Part shown: positions 1 through 6,981 of the stretch, piece after piece
Numbering within the stretch: the stretch's first letter is position 1
Layout of the letters: each line of letters starts with the position of its first letter
NCBI GenBank assembly: GCA_023230285.1
Contig: JALNXP010000093.1
Location: forward strand, 1 to 8,656
Source: Bacteroidales bacterium
GTDB lineage: Bacteria; Bacteroidota; Bacteroidia; Bacteroidales; BM520
DNA length: 8,656 nucleotides
Reading direction: 5' to 3'
Program-made: the position numbers and the translations under genes
Notes under the pieces: generated by a model
The model's input: only the letters and a program-made list of their open reading frames with translations
Told to the model about the DNA's origin: nothing
Database searches by the model: none

Positions 1-692
1 TTGCCGAAATGCTTGTTTTTGATGAAGATGAAAGCGTTTATGTTTCTGATTTAACTGCCGAAGCCGAGAAATATTATGCCTGCGAGGTTATTATCCCAAA
101 TTATGATACTTTGTTTGCAAAAACATTCGTTCCAAAGCCTTCTGTAATCGAAAATCCGGAGATAATAGTTGTAGCCGGTATTGATAATGAGGGCAGGTCA
201 TATCCTTCCGTAAAATTTACTTTCAACACTAATCCTGATGATGAATTGTATTTTCATGTCGTAATAAAAAGGATTAGGCTATACGATCCAAGTCGTGAAT
301 ATCCCTTATATAATTCTTTAGACCCGATTATTCTCCATGAAGGATTGAATTATCCCGTCTTTTCTAATGAAATCATAGATGAAGATTTTTACACTATAAA
401 TCTTTCATATTTCACCGGCAGCTATGGAAGTGCCACAAATCCTTATTCTATAGGCGGTACCGTTGTGCATCCAATATTTGTCGAGCTGCGAAGCGTGAGC
501 GAAGATTATTATCATTTTATAAAACAATATTATTTATTTAACGATTATCTTGAAAGCATCGGCGAGATTATGACCGGTCCGGTGCAGCCTGTGCAGATGT
601 ATTCTAATGTTACTAACGGCTATGGCGTTTTTGCCGGATTGTCGGTTTTTGTTACAGATACAATTTTCCCTCCGGGATATACTTATAATTAA
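1..692 (+). CDS. DUF4249-family protein, C-terminal part (5' end outside window)
   Basis: The reading frame is open from base 3 and ends at TAA 690-692, so about 229 residues of a longer protein are present; the ATG at base 9 is probably internal. The C-terminus fits the DUF4249 family: an aromatic stretch before the end (SEDYYHFIKQYYLF), then PVQMYSNVTNGYGVFAGLS, matching the family's conserved 'N..GG.G.FAG' ending. Family members are usually lipoproteins of roughly 270-400 residues, but the N-terminus that would show a signal peptide is missing here. DUF4249 genes typically sit beside a TonB-dependent receptor, and one follows 51 bp downstream in the same direction, so an accessory role at the outer membrane in uptake is likely. 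The substrate is unknown. The family call rests on remembered pattern only; the coding frame is secure. Confidence 0.8.
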   Translation, partial: AEMLVFDEDESVYVSDLTAEAEKYYACEVIIPNYDTLFAKTFVPKPSVIENPEIIVVAGIDNEGRSYPSVKFTFNTNPDDELYFHVVIKRIRLYDPSREYPLYNSLDPIILHEGLNYPVFSNEIIDEDFYTINLSYFTGSYGSATNPYSIGGTVVHPIFVELRSVSEDYYHFIKQYYLFNDYLESIGEIMTGPVQPVQMYSNVTNGYGVFAGLSVFVTDTIFPPGYTYN

Positions 693-743
693 TGTGCTGT
701 TTTTGATAAATGTTGATGTCGAATTATGTAAACAAAGATAAAT

Positions 744-3113
744 ATGAGAATTAGTGTCAATAAAATATCGCTGATAATAAGCTTATTATGTTTGTTCACA
801 GTCAAGCTTTATTCGCAGCAGCATTATATTTCCGGCTTTGTCACAGATGCTAAAACAGGTGAAAAACTTATCGGCGCAAGTGTAGTGATAGACAGTACTT
901 TAAAGGGTGTGGCGACCGACAATGTCGGCTATTTTTCACTTCAAATTACTATCCCGACAATTCTTCGCATATCTTATACAGGTTATGATACCGAGTTTTT
1001 GCCAATAAATGATGATAAGAAATTGTTTAAAATATTTTTGTTACCCAAAAGCACCGATTTGGCGGAGGTTGAGATTGTGTCTGCTCAAGAGGTTGTTACA
1101 CAGCAATTTAACATCAGTACCATCACGAGTAAGGATATTGAGAAGCTGCCGGCTCTTACCGGTAAGCCTGATGTTATAAAAGCAGCTCAGCTGTTGCCGG
1201 GCATCGAGCCGATGAATGAGGCTACAAGTACTATAATTGTGCGTGGCGGAAATCCGGGCGAAAATAATTATCTGTTTGATAATGTGCCTATTATCTATGT
1301 TAACCATCTCGGCGGCTTTATGTCGGTGTTTAATCCGGATATGATTAATTCTATCGATATTTATAAAGGCGCTTTTCCGGCTAAATATGGCGGAAAACTT
1401 TCTTCAATATTGGATATTGTTCAGCGTGAAGGAGATAAATATAAGTACAAAGGCTTTGTTAGCGCAGGTGTCACAGATGTGTCTTTTACTTTTGAAGGCC
1501 CCGGCGGATTGAAAAATTCGAGCTTTATCATCACCGGAAGAAAAACTTTTATCGATTTTTATTACCTCGCTATCAGCGCAATTACAAAATATATCGACTC
1601 GCAGGATTATGGAATAATGTATGGATTTCATGATGTAAATGCTAAGTATTCGTGGCACCCTGACGACAAAAACAGCTTTCATGTTAATGTCTATGAAGGC
1701 GATGACTATCTGAACATCTGGCAAGATGAAGAAAAAAAATTGACAGGTAAGAAGTCTTACATGCACTTTGGCAGTACGTGGGGCAATTTTCTTGTGTCGG
1801 GCAGTTGGAATCGCATTGTAAATCAAAAGATGTTCGTGTCAAATACTATCTCTTATTCTCAATACAGATTGAAAAATAAGAATACGCTTTATGACGAAAC
1901 TCGTTTAGATACTGTTGATTATCAAGTGATGTCACGTTCATCGGTGAAAGATTTTTTATTACAATCCAATTGGAAATATTCTATCTTTAAAAATTGGAAT
2001 ATCGAATTTGGATTGCATTCATCGTTATTGCTGAATAATCCTAATGAATATACGAATAATTTTTCTACTGTCAATGTTTTGTCGGAGACGATATACGGTA
2101 ATAATACTAATTTGTTTTTTGAAAATAAGATAAGGTTTTTAAAGATAGTGGAAGCTAATGTCGGTGTGAGGTTAACTAATTATTATACAGAAGGATACAA
2201 CAATTTTGCTGTTGAACCTCGTCTGAGAATTAACGCTGCCGTTTCAAAAAATCATGTTCTTAATTTTTCGTATATGAGGGTTACGCAAAGTTCACATCTT
2301 TTATTTACTCCCGGTTCTATAATGAACAATGAAGTCTGGGTGCCCGCCGGTGCAGACATAGCATCTTCGTACTCCGACCAAATATCATTGGGCTGGAAAG
2401 GCGATTTTTATGACGGAGCTTTTAGTGCCGAAGTAGATGCGTATTATAAGACATTGCATAATTTGGCGACTTATAAGGAAGGTTTCTCAACGCTTGTCGG
2501 AGATGGCAATTGGCGAGATAAAATAGTTTCGGGCGGAAGTGGAAATGCAAAGGGCGTGGAGCTGTTTGTTAAAAAGAATACAGGTAAATGGACCGGCTTT
2601 ATGAGCTATTGCTTGTCAGATGCTAAACGCAGTTTTGATGAAATCAATGATGGAGAAGAATTTGTCTTTGAATATAATCGCCCACATTCTTTTTCTTTTA
2701 ACTTAGCTTACAAACCCAATAACAAATGGTCGTTTAGTGCTTTGTGGGTCTGTCAGTCGGGCTTGCCATATACTCCTGTGTTGGCGGTGCAGCAAGTGCC
2801 GGTAATTAACCTCGACAACGGAGAAGTCTACTATGAAAATTCTTTTGTGTATGGTGAAAGAAACAGTGCCAAGATGAAACCTTATCACCGGCTGGATGTA
2901 GCCGCAAAATATACTAAATATGGCAAGCGTGGCAGAAAAGTCGAGTGGACATTTTCGGTATATAACGCTTATTGTCAGCAAAATCCGTTCTATTATTATT
3001 ACGCCCACGAAGGCGGTCGCTATAACGAATGGGATATTAACCAAGAGCTGTATCTGTACCAATTGTCATTTTTTCCGATAATACCTTCATTTTCATATAA
3101 GGTATATTTGTAG
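744..3113 (+). CDS. TonB-dependent receptor with carboxypeptidase-regulatory-like N-terminal domain
   Basis: A complete 789-residue protein. Residues 1-24 form a signal peptide (basic start, hydrophobic core, likely cut LYS|QQ). Residues about 28-108 are a carboxypeptidase-D-regulatory-like beta-sandwich (ISGFVTDAKTGEKLIGASVV, then KGVATDNVGYFSL), common at the N-terminus of Bacteroidota receptors. Residues about 125-228 are the plug: LPGIEPMNEATSTIIVRGGN, the LFDNVPIIYVNHLGG segment and IDIYKGAFPAKYGGKLSSILDI are typical. The rest is rich in alternating aromatic and polar strands and ends in FFPIIPSFSYKVYL, a usual terminal barrel strand. The length suits this shorter receptor class, not SusC (about 1000 residues), and no SusD gene is adjacent. 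Such receptors import ligands across the outer membrane with energy from TonB-ExbBD. It probably shares a transcript with the DUF4249 gene upstream; no TAnnTTTG box is seen in the 51-bp gap. Ligand unknown. Confidence 0.93.
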   Translation: MRISVNKISLIISLLCLFTVKLYSQQHYISGFVTDAKTGEKLIGASVVIDSTLKGVATDNVGYFSLQITIPTILRISYTGYDTEFLPINDDKKLFKIFLLPKSTDLAEVEIVSAQEVVTQQFNISTITSKDIEKLPALTGKPDVIKAAQLLPGIEPMNEATSTIIVRGGNPGENNYLFDNVPIIYVNHLGGFMSVFNPDMINSIDIYKGAFPAKYGGKLSSILDIVQREGDKYKYKGFVSAGVTDVSFTFEGPGGLKNSSFIITGRKTFIDFYYLAISAITKYIDSQDYGIMYGFHDVNAKYSWHPDDKNSFHVNVYEGDDYLNIWQDEEKKLTGKKSYMHFGSTWGNFLVSGSWNRIVNQKMFVSNTISYSQYRLKNKNTLYDETRLDTVDYQVMSRSSVKDFLLQSNWKYSIFKNWNIEFGLHSSLLLNNPNEYTNNFSTVNVLSETIYGNNTNLFFENKIRFLKIVEANVGVRLTNYYTEGYNNFAVEPRLRINAAVSKNHVLNFSYMRVTQSSHLLFTPGSIMNNEVWVPAGADIASSYSDQISLGWKGDFYDGAFSAEVDAYYKTLHNLATYKEGFSTLVGDGNWRDKIVSGGSGNAKGVELFVKKNTGKWTGFMSYCLSDAKRSFDEINDGEEFVFEYNRPHSFSFNLAYKPNNKWSFSALWVCQSGLPYTPVLAVQQVPVINLDNGEVYYENSFVYGERNSAKMKPYHRLDVAAKYTKYGKRGRKVEWTFSVYNAYCQQNPFYYYYAHEGGRYNEWDINQELYLYQLSFFPIIPSFSYKVYL

Positions 3114-3195
3114 AATATTGAATGAAGATTAAAGATAGTTGTCCATGCGTTTAATGTTTGTCAATACCTACATATAGCTGACCGTTTATTATCCC

Positions 3196-3879
3196 TTACG
3201 GTAGTTTTTCATACAAATCCGGACGGAGGTTGCGGGTCTTCTCCAATGATTGCTCTAATCGCCAATTGGCGATTTCTTTGTCGTTGCCGGATAAAAGTAT
3301 GTCGGGGACAGCAACGCCTTTATATACCGGCGGACGCGTATATACCGGCGGCGACAGCAATCCGCTCTGAAAAGAGTCTGTCAACGCACTTGTCTCATCG
3401 CTTAATACTCCCGGAATGACCCTGATTATCGCATCAGACATGACCATCGCAGCTAACTCGCCGCCGGTGAGTACATAATCTCCTATAGATAGCTCTTTGG
3501 TGATGTACATATCTCTAAGTCGCTGGTCTACACCTTTGTAATGCCCACACAAAATTATGATGTTCTCCTTTAAAGACAAAGTGTTCGCAGTCTCCTGATT
3601 AAAAGTGTCGCCGTCAGGAGTAGTGAAGATAATTTCATCATAATCCCTTTCCGATTTTAACTTGTCTATCAAGTCGGCTATTGGCTGTATCATCATGACC
3701 ATGCCCGCACCCGGACCGTAAGCATAGTCGTCTACTCTTTTATGTTTGTCTGCTGTATAATCGCGTATGTTATGAATATGTATCTCGACAATTTTCTTGT
3801 TTATCGCTCTTTTTATCATCGAAAGACTGAATGGTCCTTCAAACATCTCCGGAAATATGGTTAAAATATCTAAGCGCAT
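3196..3879 (-). CDS. trmD: tRNA (guanine(37)-N1)-methyltransferase TrmD
   Basis: A complete 227-residue protein, a usual length for TrmD. The enzyme transfers a methyl group from S-adenosylmethionine to N1 of G37, next to the anticodon, in tRNAs with a G at position 36, which prevents +1 frameshifting. It is a cytoplasmic SPOUT-class trefoil-knot homodimer. Visible motifs: [18 protein letters not shown] at the N-terminus, YGPGAGMVM (54-62), the knot motif [10 protein letters not shown] (111-120), [20 protein letters not shown] (131-150), IIRVIPGVL with R153, DSF with D168, and [10 protein letters not shown] near 179-188. R153 and D168 align with the catalytic Arg154 and Asp169 of the E. coli/Haemophilus enzymes. 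The CGHYKG form of the knot motif, rather than CGRYEG, is what I recall from Bacteroidota TrmD. The gene stands alone, without the rimM/rplS neighbours found in proteobacteria, convergent with the receptor gene and divergent from the secreted-protein gene. Confidence 0.97.
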   Translation of the reverse strand: MRLDILTIFPEMFEGPFSLSMIKRAINKKIVEIHIHNIRDYTADKHKRVDDYAYGPGAGMVMMIQPIADLIDKLKSERDYDEIIFTTPDGDTFNQETANTLSLKENIIILCGHYKGVDQRLRDMYITKELSIGDYVLTGGELAAMVMSDAIIRVIPGVLSDETSALTDSFQSGLLSPPVYTRPPVYKGVAVPDILLSGNDKEIANWRLEQSLEKTRNLRPDLYEKLP

Positions 3880-3900
3880 AAAATCTTTTTATTTTTATTG

Positions 3901-3908
3901 CAAAAATA
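3901..3908 (-). promoter_or_regulatory. Candidate -7 box for trmD
   Basis: On the minus strand this reads TATTTTTG, matching the Bacteroidota -7 consensus TAnnTTTG. It lies 21 bp upstream of the trmD ATG, which would give a leader of roughly 15 nt. No good -33 TTTG element is visible about 20 bp further upstream, and the region is extremely AT-rich, so a chance match is quite possible. Confidence 0.4.
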
Positions 3909-3919
3909 ATATTATATTT

Positions 3920-3951
3920 TTTAACTATATAAAAAATATAATGTAAATTTG
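3920..3951 (+). promoter_or_regulatory. Candidate promoter for the GLUG/T9SS protein gene
   Basis: TAAATTTG at 3944-3951 matches the Bacteroidota -7 consensus TAnnTTTG exactly. TTTA at 3920-3923 is a 3-of-4 match to the -33 TTTG element at a 20-bp spacing. Transcription would begin near 3957-3959, leaving a leader of about 27 nt before ATG 3985. This supports 3985 as the ancestral start and makes the TTG at 4020 unlikely. It is divergent from the trmD promoter candidate, with only 35 bp between the two -7 boxes. Confidence 0.5.
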
Positions 3952-3984
3952 TAGCGTAAATATTAACCGTTAAAAAATTTAGCT

Positions 3985-5417
3985 ATGAAAAAAATTACAT
4001 TTATTTATTTAGCGTAACTTTGTCGTTGAATGTTATGGCACAGGAAAAGTACGCCGTTTTAAATTCATTATCCTTTCCAATTGCGCCGAGCATTCTTGAT
4101 TTGGAGACAAATTGGGTTGATGTTGTCACCACTTGTCCGGTCGGATACGAAGAAGACAGCAACGGAGATGTCTCAATCTCTACAGCAGAAGGGCTTGCAT
4201 GGCTTATATCCACTGTTAACGGTTTAAACGGACAAACCGCAAATACTTTTGAAGGTAAAACGATTTCATTAACAGATAATGTCGACATTTCTGCTAATAT
4301 TTGGACACCAATAGGAAATCAGAATGCGTTTTTTAAAGGAACTTTTAATGGAAATGATTTTGAAATTGAAGGAATATATATGCTTGATTTTGCTACCGGT
4401 GACAATTATGCTTTATTCGGATATTTACATAATGCTACCGTTAAAAATATCGTTTTGAAAGACGGAGTTGTCGGCGGTAATCTTAATGTAGGGACAATAG
4501 CTTCTACCTCTGATTCACTTTCTGTTATCGATAAATGCTTTGTGAGTACTATCGTCAATGGCAGCCAATGCTCAGGAGGAATAGTGGCTGTCAACAGATG
4601 TTCAACAGTCAGTAATTGTTGCTATTGTGCTAATGCTATTGGCGCTATGGTAAGTACCGGTGGTATTGTTGGTTGCAATTTGGCTGATGCAGACATCGCT
4701 GATGCTCTTGTCGTCAATTGTTATTGTGTTACCGATTTTGCCAGCAATTATTCGTCTTTAAACAATGGTGGTATAGTTGGCGTAAATAATGGAAGCGCAA
4801 CCGAGAAGCAAGCTGTCGTCAAAAATTGTTATTCGGCAATTACCGGCATGTATGGCGTCTCTTGCGGAAATATTGCCGGTAGAAATTTGTGGGGCGGAAC
4901 AATAGAAAATTGCTATTATTTGGAAAACGAAAATCCTTTTTGCGGGGTAAATTACGGTGATAGCTATAATATTTCAAGCTTTTATTTGGAAAATTTGCAG
5001 TGGCTGCTTTCCGAGCCGGTTATCATAGGTAATGAAATCGACAATTTATTGGATGCACTAAATGCCTGGGTTGATGAACAAGCTGATGATGAATATGAAG
5101 AATGGTGTGAAGAAGATGGCGGAGGAAAAATCGAATACCCTGTGTTTTGTTTTAATACTACTGCAATTGAAAACCATGAAACCGTCAAAAATACTATTTT
5201 GGCATACCCTAATCCTTGCAAAGAAATACTAACATTATCAGGAGAAAATATCTGTTCGGTCGAAGTATACGACTTCGAAGCTAAGAAAATATTGTCAATG
5301 CGCTTTGACAATACATCTTACGCCAATATAAATGTAAAAGATTTGAAATCAGGAGTTTATCTTGTAAATGTGATAGATGGCTATGGTAATAGCTATGTAG
5401 TGAAAATATTAAAATAA
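3985..5417 (+). CDS. Secreted GLUG-repeat protein with T9SS type A C-terminal sorting domain; signal peptide frameshifted
   Basis: The body reads open from 4020 to TAA 5415-5417. The natural start, ATG 3985, reads MKKITFIYLA and then hits TAA at 4015. One extra base between 3988 and about 4013 would join that ATG to the downstream frame and create a normal signal peptide ending TLSLNVMAQ, with cleavage likely near MAQ|EK. Numbering from 4020: residues 95-160 resemble the region before GLUG repeats (WTPIGN, FKGTFNGNDFEIEGIYM, ALFGYLHNATVKNIVLKDG). Residues 185-302 hold four GLUG-like repeats of the form GGIVG-N-...-NCY. Residues 341-378 carry LLDALNAWVDEQ ... EEW ... YPVFCF, often seen after such repeats. 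Residues 394-465 are a type A sorting domain (LAYPNPCKEILTL ... GVYLVNVIDG ... VVKILK), which directs export through the T9SS translocon and surface attachment or release. The fold is probably a beta-helix; the function is unknown, possibly adhesion or matrix. The gene could be a genuine frameshift mutant, a phase-off allele, or a sequencing error. Confidence 0.82.
3988..3994 (+). other. A7 homopolymer at the signal-peptide frameshift
   Basis: Seven adenines directly follow ATG 3985. With eight, the frame would run from ATG 3985 into the downstream protein as MKKNYIYLFSVTLSLNVMAQ, a normal signal peptide. This makes the tract a candidate for the lost base, for a phase-variable site, or for transcriptional or ribosomal -1 slippage. 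The short T runs at 4000-4010 could hold the lesion equally well in sequence terms, since an extra T there gives a start such as MKKITFIYFSVTLSLNVMAQ. Confidence 0.5.
4572..4925 (+). repeat. Four degenerate GLUG-type coding repeats
   Basis: These lie within the secreted protein. The units, in residues counted from base 4020, begin at SGGIVAVN (about 185), TGGIVGCN (213), NGGIVGVN (249) and CGNIAGRN (282). Each is followed after 8-16 residues by a strand ending in a cysteine-containing motif: SNCCYC, VNCYC, KNCYS and ENCYY. The spacing of 28-36 residues suits successive coils of a beta-helix. The repeats are divergent at DNA level, so they look old rather than freshly duplicated. Confidence 0.65.
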
Positions 5418-5433
5418 TATCATCGCAAAATCA

Positions 5434-5473
5434 ATCAAATGTGCATCTGCAACAGATGCACATTTGATGTTTT
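5434..5473 (+). terminator. Perfect 16-bp hairpin followed by a short T run
   Basis: The left arm at 5434-5449 (ATCAAATGTGCATCTG) is perfectly complementary to the right arm at 5453-5468, with a 3-nt loop CAA. TTTT at 5470-5473 follows. It starts 16 bp after the stop of the GLUG/T9SS gene and ahead of the next promoter candidate, as expected of an intrinsic terminator. The stem has few G-C pairs and the T run is short, so length gives the stability. No second gene converges here, so it probably serves the upstream gene only. Confidence 0.75.
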
Positions 5474-5502
5474 AATCAGGCAAATTTTTTATTTGGCATA
5501 TT

Positions 5503-5533
5503 GTTGATTTTAAGTTGTTTTTTTATAACTTTG
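5503..5533 (+). promoter_or_regulatory. Candidate promoter for the lipoprotein/beta-barrel unit
   Basis: TAACTTTG at 5526-5533 matches the Bacteroidota -7 consensus TAnnTTTG. GTTG at 5503-5506 matches the -33 TTTG element in three of four positions, with a 19-bp spacer, as expected. A start point near 5539-5541 would leave a leader of about 12-14 nt before ATG 5553. It lies between the upstream terminator hairpin and the gene, which supports a new transcription unit beginning here. Confidence 0.6.
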
Positions 5534-5552
5534 CAACTTAAAATATATTTAT

Positions 5553-6167
5553 ATGCGAAAATTTATTTCACTCGTAATTGCTGTCCTTATCATGCAGTTA
5601 GCATCATTGTTTTTTGTGAGTTGCACAAAAAATAATGATACAACTATTATACTGCCGACAATCCGCAATGTCAAGCCTTTAGAAGATATACTTCCGCAAG
5701 AGCTGATTGATGTACTTGATACAATTTATGATGGCTTTGACCCTCCGATAATTGAAGGTGAATTTCTTGCAGAACCATACAAATTAGTTTATTCAACGGA
5801 ATTTTATGACAGTATTGGCTATGTATGGGGACCAAAATATCTTCGATTCGAAAATCAAACTATTGATAATACAATAATCTACAATGCAAAGCAGGGAACT
5901 TCTACTGTTAATAATGCCACAGTGTACCTCAGAGGCAGAGGCGATAATTTTACAGCATATATGATTGAAAAAAGAATCGATGAACATACCGGAAATAATA
6001 AAACAACTACCTCGGTTATGACCGGCACAATGAACAATTATGGTATCAAAAATTATACCTTCTCTTACATGCTTACAGAAACTGACGGCGATGAACATAC
6101 CGTAAGCCCAAACACTATACGAAAATTTGTAGACGGAAATAATTTAGCAGAAAAATATGACTGGTAA
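5553..6167 (+). CDS. Putative lipoprotein of unknown function
   Basis: A complete 204-residue protein. Residues 1-23 are a lipoprotein signal peptide: MRK, a hydrophobic core, then a lipobox-like FVSC with Cys24 as the likely lipidated residue. Cys24 is the only cysteine. Residues after it (TKNNDTT) are polar with no strong surface-export signature. The mature part is predicted mostly beta: PPIIEGEFLAEPYKLVYS begins a strand-rich region to the C-terminus, with DNFTAYMIEKR, TTTSVMTGTM and KNYTFSYMLTETDGD as likely consecutive strands. The layout resembles small bacteroidotal lipoproteins with a lipocalin-like barrel, but I cannot name a family. Its last 11 bases overlap the start of the following beta-barrel gene, which suggests translational coupling and a shared role in the outer membrane. 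ATG 5553 is chosen because it gives the complete signal peptide and suits the promoter candidate. Confidence 0.82.
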   Translation: MRKFISLVIAVLIMQLASLFFVSCTKNNDTTIILPTIRNVKPLEDILPQELIDVLDTIYDGFDPPIIEGEFLAEPYKLVYSTEFYDSIGYVWGPKYLRFENQTIDNTIIYNAKQGTSTVNNATVYLRGRGDNFTAYMIEKRIDEHTGNNKTTTSVMTGTMNNYGIKNYTFSYMLTETDGDEHTVSPNTIRKFVDGNNLAEKYDW

Positions 6168-6933
6168 CAATAGAACAAAATCATTATTGAATATTATACT
6201 TCTTATTTTAATATTCACTTCATTATCAATATCTTCCAATGCACAAATACGCCGAAACAGCTATCGGCGCACAGGCTATTGCCCAAATATAGAATATAAA
6301 GTCTTCGGCGGAATAAAAGTAGGTGCCAACTTAACATACTTTAAATATAGCGACCCCGAAATCAACGACTTGTACAGCTCAAATATCCTTAATCCCATGC
6401 CATTAATCGGCGGCTTCTTCGAATTTAAAATATGGGACATCATCAATTTGGGAACAACCATAGAATATAAGAGCTTCGGCACCATTATCAACCCTAACGG
6501 ATTAGTCGAAAAATATAAATATACCGCCCATAATATCGACTTCGCCCTGCCAATTTATTTTGATATACCGGCAACTAAATTATTTAATCCGTATATTTTA
6601 GTTCAACCGGAAATGTCTTATACTATGGGCGGAAAAATCTATCTTAAAGATATTTTTGATGAGTATACTGCTAAAGTTGGAAATGCCAATATTACTCGAC
6701 TTAATTGTGCTGTAAAATGCGGCGTTGGCGGAAAATTTATCTTCTGGTCAGGACAAAGACAGTCTTACTTGCGAGTGGATGTAGGCTATAATTTAGGCTT
6801 AAGCGATACATTTTCTAAAATGGAAATCAATGAATCTTCTGAAGCTCTTAACTTGAACCTTTACGAAATTAACGGCACAAGAAAGAGTAGGGGATTGGAA
6901 GTGTGTTTGTCGTATGCGGTATCTATTAAGTAG
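6157..6933 (+). CDS. PorT-like outer-membrane beta-barrel protein
   Basis: A complete 258-residue protein. Residues 1-29 are a signal peptide (NNRTK, then the hydrophobic core LLNIILLILIFTSLSIS, likely cut SNA|Q). The mature sequence fits the small outer-membrane beta-barrel families typical of Bacteroidota (the PorT/OMP_b-brl_2 type): FGGIKVGANLTYF near 50-62, then alternating strands and turns such as PLIGGFFEFKIWDIINLGTTIEYKSFG, PYILVQPEMSYTMGG, RLNCAVKCGVGGKFIFW and SYLRVDVGYNLGLSDTF, ending in RGLEVCLSYAVSIK. An 8-10-stranded barrel is likely. It starts inside the lipoprotein gene (ATG 6157, stop of that gene at 6165-6167), so the two are probably translated together. PorT itself belongs to the T9SS apparatus, but I see nothing that assigns this paralogue to T9SS. 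Role unknown: pore, assembly factor or lipoprotein partner. Confidence 0.85.
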   Translation: MTGNNRTKSLLNIILLILIFTSLSISSNAQIRRNSYRRTGYCPNIEYKVFGGIKVGANLTYFKYSDPEINDLYSSNILNPMPLIGGFFEFKIWDIINLGTTIEYKSFGTIINPNGLVEKYKYTAHNIDFALPIYFDIPATKLFNPYILVQPEMSYTMGGKIYLKDIFDEYTAKVGNANITRLNCAVKCGVGGKFIFWSGQRQSYLRVDVGYNLGLSDTFSKMEINESSEALNLNLYEINGTRKSRGLEVCLSYAVSIK

Positions 6934-6981
6934 TTAGATGGCTTGTTTAGTGTTTAATCGTTTAGTTTAATTGATATATTT

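Noticed and set aside
1730..1740. A8 run within the receptor gene, considered as a frameshift or phase-variable site.
   Set aside because: The frame continues uninterrupted through it with normal barrel sequence on both sides.
1041..1826. Open frames on the minus strand inside the receptor gene (also 2703-3062).
   Set aside because: They lie wholly antisense to a well-supported receptor, have no family-like motifs or start context, and read as shadows.
3181..3202. Possible terminator hairpin ACCGT ... ACGGT between the receptor gene and trmD.
   Set aside because: Only five base pairs with a 12-nt loop, overlapping the trmD stop codon and lacking a convincing T run on either strand.
3321..3351. 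Two perfect 13-bp copies of TATATACCGGCGG, 18 bp apart, inside trmD.
   Set aside because: They encode the two PPVY units of [10 protein letters not shown]. The TrmD family has a YTRP segment at this place, so the repeat is explained by coding sequence.
4020..4022. TTG as the start codon of the GLUG/T9SS protein.
   Set aside because: It lies inside what looks like the hydrophobic core of a signal peptide, leaving only about seven residues before the likely cleavage site. An upstream ATG with promoter and signal-peptide start is present one frame away.
6934..6981. Possible separate promoter for the S46 peptidase gene.
   Set aside because: The best -7-like match (TATATTTA) lies too close to the ATG to leave a leader and lacks the final G; read-through from the upstream unit is as likely.
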